From the NCBI GenBank assembly GCA_011682595.1, contig JAACEH010000141.1, positions 1 through 6,145 on the forward strand: a stretch of 6,145 nucleotides of DNA, given 5' to 3'. The translations under genes were made by a program, and so were the position numbers. The notes beneath the pieces are model-generated. The model was not told the origin of the DNA. It saw nothing but the letters and a program-made list of their open reading frames with translations, and did not search any database. This stretch comes from Anaerolineaceae bacterium (lineage in GTDB: Bacteria; Planctomycetota; Phycisphaerae; FEN-1346; JAACEH01). The number at the start of each line of letters is the position of its first letter. Within the stretch, counting starts at the first letter, position 1. This document shows, one piece after another, positions 1 to 6,136 of the stretch.

Positions 1-1
1 C

Positions 2-739
2 GGCTCGGCCCTGTTGGCCTGCGTGCCGGTGTGGATCTTCTACCTGATCGCCAGCATCCCCCGGGAGGACGTCACCCTGAGCGGGGCCTATTACATTCCG
101 GCCCTGGTCTCGATCGTCATGTCGATCGTCCTGGTTTTCCTGCTGCTGGTTCCCCTGAAATGGCTCCGCTGGAACGCCCGCGTGGCGGGAATCGCCCTGT
201 GTGTGCTTTGCGTGGCGGCCATCTGCTCCTACAAGGTCTGGATTGGCGAAGACGGGCTGCAATACGAGTTGCTGTCGAACAAGGTCGGCCTGAAGAGCAC
301 CTACTTTGCCGACCTTCCGGGCGATCTTGTTCTGAAGCTCTTCGTGGACGAAGAGGCCGCCAAGAGGCCGCAAGCCCCGGGTGAGAAAGCGAACCGTCAG
401 GCCTTGTCCAACCTGGCCCGAATCACCGGCGAGACGGAAGTTCGCAGCGACCTGGGCCGGTCGAAGGAGATCGTCCGTCGGGAATGCGACAGGTTCCTCC
501 GCCGGTTTCCGCACAGCCGCCACACGGCCGATGTGTTGTACACAATGGCCCGGGCCCTGGACATGACGGCCGACATGCGCAGCTTCCGCGACCCGCGGGC
601 CGCCAGCCTGCCGATCAGGTACGACGCCGGCCGCATCACCCACCCCGACAGTCCGGCCATCTGGACGAGGCTCCGAGACGAGTTCGCCGACAGTCCCTAC
701 GCTGCCGAAGCGGCCGTCAAACTGGCACCTGGCCCGTAG
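2..739 (+). CDS. Membrane-anchored TPR-like protein, N-terminal part (5' partial, ends at a probable frameshift)
   Basis: I do not recognise the family. The frame is open to the left edge, so the true start probably lies outside the window; a TTG at 14 is the first possible in-window start but has no special support. Counting from position 2, hydrophobic segments lie at about residues 3-20, 31-52 and 60-80. The basic loop between the second and third (KWLRWNAR) suggests it is cytoplasmic, which would place the long hydrophilic C-terminal region outside the cytoplasm. That region has BamD/TPR-like helices, such as FLRRFPHSRHTADVLYTMA and DEFADSPYAAEAAVK, which suggests protein-protein scaffolding (inference). 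The frame ends at TAG 737-739, but coding-like sequence continues in another frame from about 723, so this is most likely the front half of one gene ending at 1403. High confidence that it is coding, low on function. Confidence 0.72.
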   Translation, partial: GSALLACVPVWIFYLIASIPREDVTLSGAYYIPALVSIVMSIVLVFLLLVPLKWLRWNARVAGIALCVLCVAAICSYKVWIGEDGLQYELLSNKVGLKSTYFADLPGDLVLKLFVDEEAAKRPQAPGEKANRQALSNLARITGETEVRSDLGRSKEIVRRECDRFLRRFPHSRHTADVLYTMARALDMTADMRSFRDPRAASLPIRYDAGRITHPDSPAIWTRLRDEFADSPYAAEAAVKLAPGP

Positions 740-1403
740 CGGAAAGTTCGAGGAAGCCGAGGCGGCTTACCGGCGGCTCTTCGAAACCTACGGCGACGAG
801 GTCGATCAGCCGCTGCCCGACACGTCGAACCTCTCGGTCTTCACGGACCTTCTGGTGGTGGGCAAGCGGTTGCGAGCCCGCGCCCGGGCCGAGCGAATCG
901 AACAGCAGTACCAGATCGCTCGCAGGGAGTACGCCTTCCTGGTCGAGAACCGCCAGGCCGACGGTGCCGACGATGCCATCCTGGCCGCCTATCTCAGCCT
1001 GTCGCCTTTCCTGCCCAGCGAGAACAAACGGACGGAGTTGACCCTCCTGCTGAAACGCTGCGGGGCGTGTCCGCTGGCCGATAATCTGGCCTACGATCTG
1101 GCCACCCTGGCGCCTCGCGCGGACGAACGCGACAGGATGTTGCGGAAGGTGCGGGCCGATTACCGGGGTACCGACGGCGCCGCCCTGGCCCTGCTGGCCC
1201 TGGCCGAACTGGAGGCCAATGCCGAAGGAAACCGTTGGCGACACCTTCGGCGGGCTGTCGATTACTGCAACGAACTGTTGGACCAGTACCCGGAGTCGTA
1301 CCTGGCCCGCCTGGCCAAACAGAAGAAGCACCAGTGGGAGCGGGAACTTGCCAGGATCAATCCTCCGCAGCCCGGCCGTCCGACCAGCGGGGGACCGCCA
1401 TGA
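723..1403 (+). CDS. TPR-like protein, C-terminal part (continuation of the preceding gene in a shifted frame)
   Basis: This frame encodes about 226 residues that continue the repeat architecture of the upstream segment. It opens with a typical TPR helix pair (LARSGKFEEAEAAYRRLF, from about 732) and ends with another BamD/TPR-like pair (AVDYCNELLDQYPESYLARL). There are no hydrophobic segments. The first conventional start codon in this frame is GTG 855, well inside the repeat-like sequence and with no convincing ribosome binding site. The TPR-like residues at 723-854 can therefore only be reached from the upstream frame. Removing one base at about 719-722 joins the halves as ...EAAV(K/N)WHLARSGKF.... 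The TGA at 1401-1403 overlaps the ATG of the ubiX-like gene, so translation of the two is probably coupled. It could alternatively be a separate gene starting at 855, which I consider less likely. Specific function unknown. Confidence 0.68.
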   Translation, partial: WHLARSGKFEEAEAAYRRLFETYGDEVDQPLPDTSNLSVFTDLLVVGKRLRARARAERIEQQYQIARREYAFLVENRQADGADDAILAAYLSLSPFLPSENKRTELTLLLKRCGACPLADNLAYDLATLAPRADERDRMLRKVRADYRGTDGAALALLALAELEANAEGNRWRHLRRAVDYCNELLDQYPESYLARLAKQKKHQWERELARINPPQPGRPTSGGPP

Positions 1404-1999
1404 GCCGCTACATAGTCGGCATCACCGGGACCAGCGGCGTCGTTTACGGCGTCCGCCTGGTGGAGTTGCTGGCCCGCGGCGGGGCCGAGGTCGACCTGAC
1501 CGTCACCGCGGCGGGACTGAGCGTCATGGCCGAGGAAATCCCCTGCAGCCAGGCCGGCCCACAGGCGGACCTGGAGAACCTCTGGCCGGACAAGGCCCTG
1601 CGGGACCGCATCCACTACCATCCGGTGGACCGTCTGAACTCGCAACTTGCCGGTGGTGCGGACCCTGCCGACGGCATGGTCGTCTGCCCCTGTTCGATGA
1701 ACACCCTGGCCGCCCTGGCCGGCGGACTGGCCGACAACCTCCTGCGACGGGCGGCCATGGTTACGCTCAAGGAAGGCCGGCCGCTGGTCGTCGTGCCGCG
1801 AGAAACTCCGCTGACGGACATCATCATCGAGAACATGCTCCGCCTGTCCCGCAGCGGGGCCGTCGTCCTGCCCGCCATGCCGGGTTTCTACCACCGGCCG
1901 CAGAGCATCGCCGACCTGGTTGACTTCGTTGTGGCCCGTGTGCTGAACGTGCTCGGCGTCGAACACGATCTGCCGATTCGCTGGAGTCCCAAGCAGTGA
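1400..1999 (+). CDS. ubiX: UbiX-family flavin prenyltransferase (MqnM-like)
   Basis: A 199-residue protein of normal family length. UbiX enzymes join dimethylallyl phosphate to reduced FMN, making the prenylated FMN cofactor of UbiD-type decarboxylases; they are soluble cytoplasmic oligomers. Visible signatures are the N-terminal flavin-binding loop GITGTSGVVYG (residues 7-17), the CPCSMNTLA segment (96-104), the TLKEGRPLVVVPRETP block (122-137) with the conserved Lys124, Arg134 and Glu135, PGFYHRP (161-167) with Tyr164, and a C-terminal RW (194-195). All the family's main active-site positions appear intact. The ATG start at 1400 is chosen because it begins directly at the Rossmann-like strand and has GGGGGA at 1389-1394. 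It overlaps the upstream stop by four bases, and its own stop overlaps the ubiA start. Next to ubiA and mqnE, the likely role is MqnM: serving a UbiD-like MqnL decarboxylase in menaquinone synthesis. That subfamily role is inferred from neighbours; the enzyme family is secure. Confidence 0.95.
   Translation: MSRYIVGITGTSGVVYGVRLVELLARGGAEVDLTVTAAGLSVMAEEIPCSQAGPQADLENLWPDKALRDRIHYHPVDRLNSQLAGGADPADGMVVCPCSMNTLAALAGGLADNLLRRAAMVTLKEGRPLVVVPRETPLTDIIIENMLRLSRSGAVVLPAMPGFYHRPQSIADLVDFVVARVLNVLGVEHDLPIRWSPKQ
1983..1986 (+). promoter_or_regulatory. Ribosome binding site supporting the GTG start of ubiA
   Basis: GGAG lies inside the 3' end of ubiX, nine bases before GTG 1996. It supports the overlapping GTG start over later internal starts and fits translational coupling between ubiX and ubiA. 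Confidence 0.5.
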
Positions 2000-2940
2000 G
2001 CGAACCTTCCGCCACGGCCGACGTCGCTAGGCCGACCGGGGCCGGGCTGTTGGCCCGCCTTGGCCTGGTCCTGGAAACGATCAAGTTCTCGCACACGCTG
2101 TTCGCCCTGCCGTTTGCGGCGGTCGCGGCCTTCTGGGCCCGCGGCGGGTGGCCCCGCTGGACCGAGGCGGCCCTGCTGCTGGTGGCCATGGTCGCCGCCC
2201 GCACCGCGGCCATGGCCTTCAACCGGGTTGTCGACGCCAGGCTCGACGCCCTGAATCCCCGGACGCGCCGGCGGGCCATTCCGGCCGGCAAACTCTCAGT
2301 GCGGAGCGTGGCCGCCCTGGCCCTGGTCGCCGCCGTGGTCTTCGTGACCTGTGCCCTGGCCTTTATTCCGCTGCTTGGCAACCCCTGGCCGGGAATCCTC
2401 TGCCTGCCGCTTTTGGCCGTCCTGTGCGGCTACAGTTACACGAAACGGTTCACCGTTCTGTCGCACTACGTTCTCGGGCTGGCCCTGGGCCTCAGCCCGC
2501 TCGGGGTGTGGATTGCCCTGACCGCGAGTGTGGCCTGGCCGCCGGTTCTGCTCGGGCTGGCGGTCATGCTCTGGACGGCCGGGTTCGACATTCTTTACAG
2601 CCTGCAGGACCTCGAGCACGACCGCCGAGTCGGCCTGTGCAGTGTCCCGGTGCATTTCGGGGTCGGGCGGGCCATCTGGATATCGCGGCTGAACCACGCC
2701 GGCACGATTGTCCTGCTGGCCGCCCTGTACCTGCTCTCGCGCAGCGGGCTGTTGGCCGGCGAGTTCCGCCTGTCCTGGGCCTACCTGGCCGGGGCGGCCG
2801 CCATGTCGGCCCTGCTGGTCTGGGAGCATCGCCTGGTCGGCCCCGGAGACCTCAGTCGCCTGGACCGGGCCTTCTTCACGGTCAATGCCACGGGCGGCCT
2901 TGTCTTCGCCGCCTGTGCCGTGGCCGACGTCCTGTTATAA
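1996..2940 (+). CDS. ubiA: UbiA-family polyprenyltransferase (MqnP-like, menaquinone biosynthesis)
   Basis: A 314-residue integral membrane prenyltransferase of usual family length with roughly eight or nine hydrophobic helices. UbiA-family enzymes transfer a polyprenyl chain from its diphosphate to an aromatic ring at the membrane. Both Asp-rich, Mg-diphosphate-binding motifs are present: NRVVDARLD (residues 76-84) followed by NPRTRRR (87-93), and DILYSLQDLEHDRRVG (198-213) with Asp198, Asp205 and Asp209. The N-terminal FSHTLFALPFA (31-41) is also characteristic. The start is GTG 1996, with GGAG at 1983-1986 nine bases upstream, and it overlaps the ubiX stop (GTGA). General annotation would call this 4-hydroxybenzoate polyprenyltransferase, but adjacency to ubiX and mqnE argues for the MqnP role, prenylating the 1,4-dihydroxy-6-naphthoate-derived head group of menaquinone. 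Family assignment is firm; the exact acceptor is inferred from context. Confidence 0.94.
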   Translation: MSEPSATADVARPTGAGLLARLGLVLETIKFSHTLFALPFAAVAAFWARGGWPRWTEAALLLVAMVAARTAAMAFNRVVDARLDALNPRTRRRAIPAGKLSVRSVAALALVAAVVFVTCALAFIPLLGNPWPGILCLPLLAVLCGYSYTKRFTVLSHYVLGLALGLSPLGVWIALTASVAWPPVLLGLAVMLWTAGFDILYSLQDLEHDRRVGLCSVPVHFGVGRAIWISRLNHAGTIVLLAALYLLSRSGLLAGEFRLSWAYLAGAAAMSALLVWEHRLVGPGDLSRLDRAFFTVNATGGLVFAACAVADVLL

Positions 2941-2941
2941 T
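2933..2941 (+). promoter_or_regulatory. Extended -10 promoter for mqnE, overlapping the ubiA stop codon
   Basis: TGTTATAAT is a perfect extended -10 element (TGn followed by TATAAT at 2936-2941). It lies across the last codons and TAA stop of ubiA. No good -35 box is present at 16-18 bases spacing (CTGTGC at 2913-2918 matches only weakly), which is normal for extended -10 promoters. Transcription would begin near 2948, giving a leader of about 27 bases before the mqnE ATG that contains the ribosome binding site at 2960-2966. Such an AT-rich hexamer is rare in this GC-rich DNA. The Leu-TTA-TAA ending of ubiA could produce it by chance, so activity is inferred. Confidence 0.5.
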
Positions 2942-2974
2942 GTGCCGGCGCCGCTGCTTGGGGAAGTGAAGATC

Positions 2975-4132
2975 ATGTTGAGTGAACCTGTGGCAAGTGA
3001 CATCCTGGAAGCCATCATCGACCCCCGCCTGGAGCCGGTGGCCCGGCGGGTCTTCGAGGCCGAGCGTCTCGGCGCCGAGGACGGCCTCTTGCTGATCGAG
3101 ACGCCGGACCTGCTGACCGTGGGCCGCCTGGCCACTGTCGTTCGCCGCCGGCACAACGACCTGACCACCTGGTACGTCGTCAATCAGCACATCAACTACA
3201 GCAACGTGTGCGAGAACCGGTGCAAGTTCTGCGCTTTCAGCCGCCGGCCCGAGGCCGCGGGGGCGTACACCATGACGGTCGAGGAGGTGGTCGCCGAAGC
3301 GCGGAAGGCCGGCCCCGCCGGGGCCACCGAGTTGCACATTGTCGGCGGCCTGCATCCGGAGTTGCCCTTCGATTATTACGTCGAGATGCTGAGCCACCTG
3401 AAAGAACTGTTGCCGGAGGTTCACCTGCAGGCCTTTACAGCCGTGGAGATCGCCCACCTGGCCGGACGGGCCGGGCTGACGGTTCGCCGCACGCTGCAGA
3501 TGCTCTGCGAGGCCGGCCTGGGCAGCCTGCCCGGAGGCGGGGCGGAGATCTTCGAGCAGCGAGTCCGCAGCGAACTGTGCCCGGAGAAACTGTCCGCCCG
3601 GCGCTGGCTGCAGGTCATGGCCGAAGCCCACGACCTGGGCATCCCCTCCAACGCGACCATGCTCTACGGCCACATCGAGACGGCGGCCGAAACAATCGAC
3701 CACCTGCTGCGCCTGCGCGAGCTTCAGGACCATAGCGGCGGGTTCATGAGTTTCATTCCCCTGGCCTTCCATCCGAAGAACACCGAGCTGGCCCGCACCG
3801 GCGGCCCGCGGGCGGCCGGGACGACCTGCCACCAGGATCTGCGGGCCCTGGCCGTCGGCCGGCTGATGCTGGACAACTTTCCGCACGTCAAGGCCTTCTG
3901 GATCATGCTCTCTCTGGAGGTGGCCCAACTCAGCCAGCATTTCGGCGTCGACGACATTGACGGCACGGTGGTCCGGGAGAGAATAACCCATGCCGCCGGA
4001 GCCGAGACGCCCCAGGCCCTGGGCGTCGAAGAGATTGAAGCGATGATCAGCGAGGCCGGCTTCCGGGGGCAGGAACGCAACACCGTCTATCGCCGCGTCA
4101 TCCGCCAGGGGCGCTCCTGGCGTCTCGAGTAA
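2975..4132 (+). CDS. mqnE: Aminofutalosine synthase MqnE (radical SAM)
   Basis: A 385-residue cytoplasmic radical SAM enzyme. MqnE condenses 3-[(1-carboxyvinyl)oxy]benzoate with the adenosyl radical from SAM to give 6-amino-6-deoxyfutalosine, an early step of the futalosine menaquinone pathway. The [4Fe-4S] motif is C79-x3-C83-x2-C86 within YSNVCENRCKFCAF, followed by HIVGG (121-125) and HPELPF. GAEIF (189-193), CPEKLS (202-207), NATMLYGHIET (226-236), LRLRELQD (245-252) and FIPLAFHPKNTEL (260-272) are features I associate with MqnE rather than its paralogue MqnC. ATG 2975 is chosen because GGGGAAG sits at 2960-2966 and the protein begins at the expected point. The frame is open farther upstream, but that stretch lies inside ubiA and does not resemble MqnE. 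It is separated from ubiA by 34 bases and probably has its own promoter as well as read-through from the operon. Confidence 0.96.
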   Translation: MLSEPVASDILEAIIDPRLEPVARRVFEAERLGAEDGLLLIETPDLLTVGRLATVVRRRHNDLTTWYVVNQHINYSNVCENRCKFCAFSRRPEAAGAYTMTVEEVVAEARKAGPAGATELHIVGGLHPELPFDYYVEMLSHLKELLPEVHLQAFTAVEIAHLAGRAGLTVRRTLQMLCEAGLGSLPGGGAEIFEQRVRSELCPEKLSARRWLQVMAEAHDLGIPSNATMLYGHIETAAETIDHLLRLRELQDHSGGFMSFIPLAFHPKNTELARTGGPRAAGTTCHQDLRALAVGRLMLDNFPHVKAFWIMLSLEVAQLSQHFGVDDIDGTVVRERITHAAGAETPQALGVEEIEAMISEAGFRGQERNTVYRRVIRQGRSWRLE

Positions 4133-4225
4133 GTCCGGTTCATTCTGCAAACAATGTCCCCGCTTCGCCCCCTCCCAGGCGTGGGCGTCCTTTGCCGTAC
4201 AGTCCGCAGGAGCGGCCGGCGAAGG
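4133..4225. other. Short convergent intergenic gap
   Basis: The 93 bases between the stop of mqnE and the stop of the minus-strand phosphatase hold no gene. The best inverted repeat is CGCCC 4166-4170 with GGGCG 4183-4187, a five-pair stem with a 12-base loop and no following T-run. A four-pair CCGC/GCGG hairpin also lies near 4203-4214. Neither is a convincing intrinsic terminator, so termination here may depend on Rho or on structures I cannot evaluate. Confidence 0.4.
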
Positions 4226-6103
4226 TCAGTCGGAATTGACCCGGATAACGATCAGCGTCAGGTCGTCGGTGCGGACTCTGAATCCGGCGAAGCGGCGCAC
4301 GTCCCACAGCAGTTGTGCAGCCAGGTCTTCGGCGCTGTAGGGCTCCGCGGCGTGGGTCAGCAGCGACTCGGTCATCCGCCGGCGACCGTAGCGCTGGTGA
4401 TTGTAATCCATGGCGTCGATTATGCCGTCGGTATAGAACAGCAGCGTGTCGCCGGGCTGCAGTTGAATGCTCTGGCGGGTGAAGTGGGCCGTATCCATGA
4501 CGCCCAGCAGCGGCCCGCCGGTTGTCAGGGGCGTGATCCGGCCGTCGCGCAGCAGCAGCGGCGGATCGTGGCCGGCGTTGCAGTAGGCCATGCGGTGGGT
4601 GACCGAATCTATCACTCCGTAAAAGAGCGTGACGAACTCGCCGGGCTGGCTGTCCGCGCAGAGCATCAGGTTGACCCGCCCGACGACCTGTCCGATCTTG
4701 AAGATGTTCTGAGCCTGTGCCCTCAGTGCGCTGCGGACGCTGGCCGTCAGGATGGCCGCCGGAATGCTCTTACCCACGGTGTCGGCGATGACGATGCCGG
4801 TGCGGCCTTCGGGCATGACGATGTAGTCGTAGAAGTCGCCGCCCACCTGGCGGCTGGGGATGTTGATGGCGTGAATGTCCAGCCCCGGGATGCAGGGCGG
4901 CCGGCTGGGCAACATCCGCTTCTGGACCTCGGCGGCCAGTTGCAGTTCGTGTTCCATCTGCATCCTGGCCACCCGTTCCTGAAGCAGTCGGGAGCGCTCG
5001 ATGACCATGGTCGCCTGGCCAGCCACGGCCCGGAACAGCCGCACCTCCTCGTCCGTGAAATCGCGCTCCCGGCCGGTGTAGATGTGCAGCGTGCCGATGG
5101 CGTCGCCGCTGGCCACCAGGCCGACGCCCAGCGAGCCGACCAGTCCTTCGCGCCGCGCCTCGGCCGGGTAGCGGACCTTCGGGTCGGTGGCCATGTTGCG
5201 AATGCGGATCACCTGGCCGGCCAGGATGGCCCGGTCCCAGGAACTCTCGGCAACCAGCACCGGCCCCTTCTTCAGATAATCGCGGCTCAGGTTATAGGCC
5301 GCCTTGATGACCAGTTCCTTGCCCGTTTCGTCCAGCAGCCGCACGGAACAGGCCTTGACCTTCATGATCTCGGCCATGGTTTTGACGATGTTGCCGAGCA
5401 CCGTGTCCAGATCCAGCCCGCTGGCCAGCATGCGGGTCGTCTCGTCGATGACCTTCAGCTCTTCGATCCGTTGGCTCAGCACCGCTTGCTGGTAGCAGAT
5501 GCTGGTGATCGTGTTGGCGGTCAGTTGCAGAAAGTCGATGGCCGCTTTCATCTGCTGGTCGGACCAGGGTATGATTTCCTGTGCCACCTGCCACAGTTGG
5601 TCGGCCTCGACGTGCAGGTCGGCGGCCAGGGCGTCAATCTCGTGACGGTCGAACGGTTTCTCGGGCCGGTCGCCCAGGACGATAGTTCCCAGGACGCAGT
5701 CTTCCAGTTCGATGGTTGCCGCGTACTGGGTCAGCCCGGCGTGGCAGACGTACTTGGCGGGCCGCCCGGTGCGGGCCGCCTGGCGGCCCGACTCCTGGTT
5801 GCTCTGCCGGCAGCGCCGCTCTATGTCGGGGTGTTCGGCGATGGCGGTGCAGAAGCGGTTGGGCCGGCTGGGCCTGGTGATGCGCGTGCCCTCGGCGTCG
5901 CGGATGCTGACCGCGGCGCCGCAGAGTTCGGCAAACCCGTCCTGGAGTTTCTGCAACGTCTCGACATCCACCAGGTCGACCAGCCGCCAGCGGCTGCACG
6001 GCGACTCTTCGGACGGGTCGTGGCCGCGCAGGCGCGAAGGGGTTCCGCCGGCCGGTTGCGGCTGTGGGGTCGGGGAAGATTCTTTGTCGGTCGTCTCTGC
6101 CAA
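4226..6103 (-). CDS. PocR-GAF-PP2C (RsbU/SpoIIE-type) serine/threonine phosphatase
   Basis: A 625-residue protein with no membrane segment or signal peptide. After a Pro-rich, low-complexity tail (1-40) comes a PocR sensory domain (about 43-195) with Cys85, Cys98 and Cys120-His121 and the CHAGL motif (120-124). PocR domains are predicted to sense small organic or hydrocarbon-like ligands. A GAF domain follows (about 215-368), then a helical, probably coiled-coil linker (about 370-399) leading into a SpoIIE/RsbU PP2C phosphatase domain (about 405-622). Catalytic metal-binding aspartates are visible in GGDFYDY (421-427), IADTVGKS (439-446), FYTDGIID (556-563) and RTDDLTL (611-617), so it looks active. 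Known relatives dephosphorylate STAS-domain anti-anti-sigma proteins, giving a ligand-controlled stress or regulatory switch; the partner is not in this window. The start is TTG at 6103, because an in-frame TAG lies at 6112-6110 and no better start precedes the PocR domain. It is convergent with mqnE and a separate transcription unit. Confidence 0.92.
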   Translation of the reverse strand: MAETTDKESSPTPQPQPAGGTPSRLRGHDPSEESPCSRWRLVDLVDVETLQKLQDGFAELCGAAVSIRDAEGTRITRPSRPNRFCTAIAEHPDIERRCRQSNQESGRQAARTGRPAKYVCHAGLTQYAATIELEDCVLGTIVLGDRPEKPFDRHEIDALAADLHVEADQLWQVAQEIIPWSDQQMKAAIDFLQLTANTITSICYQQAVLSQRIEELKVIDETTRMLASGLDLDTVLGNIVKTMAEIMKVKACSVRLLDETGKELVIKAAYNLSRDYLKKGPVLVAESSWDRAILAGQVIRIRNMATDPKVRYPAEARREGLVGSLGVGLVASGDAIGTLHIYTGRERDFTDEEVRLFRAVAGQATMVIERSRLLQERVARMQMEHELQLAAEVQKRMLPSRPPCIPGLDIHAINIPSRQVGGDFYDYIVMPEGRTGIVIADTVGKSIPAAILTASVRSALRAQAQNIFKIGQVVGRVNLMLCADSQPGEFVTLFYGVIDSVTHRMAYCNAGHDPPLLLRDGRITPLTTGGPLLGVMDTAHFTRQSIQLQPGDTLLFYTDGIIDAMDYNHQRYGRRRMTESLLTHAAEPYSAEDLAAQLLWDVRRFAGFRVRTDDLTLIVIRVNSD

Positions 6104-6106
6104 GGG

Positions 6107-6111
6107 CCTCT
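6107..6111 (-). promoter_or_regulatory. Ribosome binding site deciding the TTG start of the phosphatase
   Basis: On the minus strand AGAGG precedes TTG 6103 with only three bases between, shorter than usual. It overlaps the in-frame TAG stop (6112-6110), so TTG 6103 is the first possible start. Later in-frame GTG or TTG codons (residues 45 and 50) fall inside the PocR domain, so TTG 6103 remains the best choice despite the tight spacing and weak initiator. Confidence 0.45.
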
Positions 6112-6130
6112 ATTCCAAACAGGTTCAACC

Positions 6131-6136
6131 ATTATA
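6131..6136 (-). promoter_or_regulatory. -10 box of the PocR-GAF-phosphatase gene
   Basis: Read on the minus strand this is TATAAT, an exact sigma-70-type -10 hexamer, preceded by CGA (only the G of an extended -10 TGn). The predicted transcription start is near 6124, leaving a leader of about 20 bases before the TTG start at 6103. The -35 region would lie just beyond the right edge of the window and cannot be judged. Confidence 0.5.

Noticed and set aside
719..740. Programmed +1 frameshift site
   Set aside because: No recognised slippery motif and no rare-codon or stop-codon arrangement like that of prfB at the slip point. An assembly error or mutation is simpler, so I report only the frame break itself.
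717..1331. A 204-codon minus-strand open frame opposite the TPR gene
   Set aside because: The plus-strand translation shows TPR-like helices and periodic Leu/Ala patterns. The minus-strand product is Gln/Gly/Val-rich with no motif.
1235..1399. Upstream extension of the ubiX frame to 1235
   Set aside because: The added 55 residues overlap the TPR gene and do not resemble UbiX. The typical UbiX N-terminus starts at ATG 1400.
1262..1966. A 234-codon minus-strand open frame opposite ubiX
   Set aside because: Low-complexity shadow translation with no recognisable domain, antisense to a secure gene.
2708..2974. Upstream extension of the mqnE frame to a start at 2708
   Set aside because: The extra residues are Pro/Ser/Cys/Trp-rich shadow sequence of ubiA. 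MqnE similarity and a good ribosome binding site point to ATG 2975.
2882..4150. A 422-codon open frame on the minus strand opposite mqnE
   Set aside because: It is antisense to a clearly recognisable radical SAM gene. Its translation is Gly/Gln/Ala/Asp-rich with no family signature, as expected of shadow frames in GC-rich DNA.
4161..4194. Possible terminator hairpin between mqnE and the phosphatase
   Set aside because: The stem is only five pairs with a 12-base loop, and there is no T-run on either strand.
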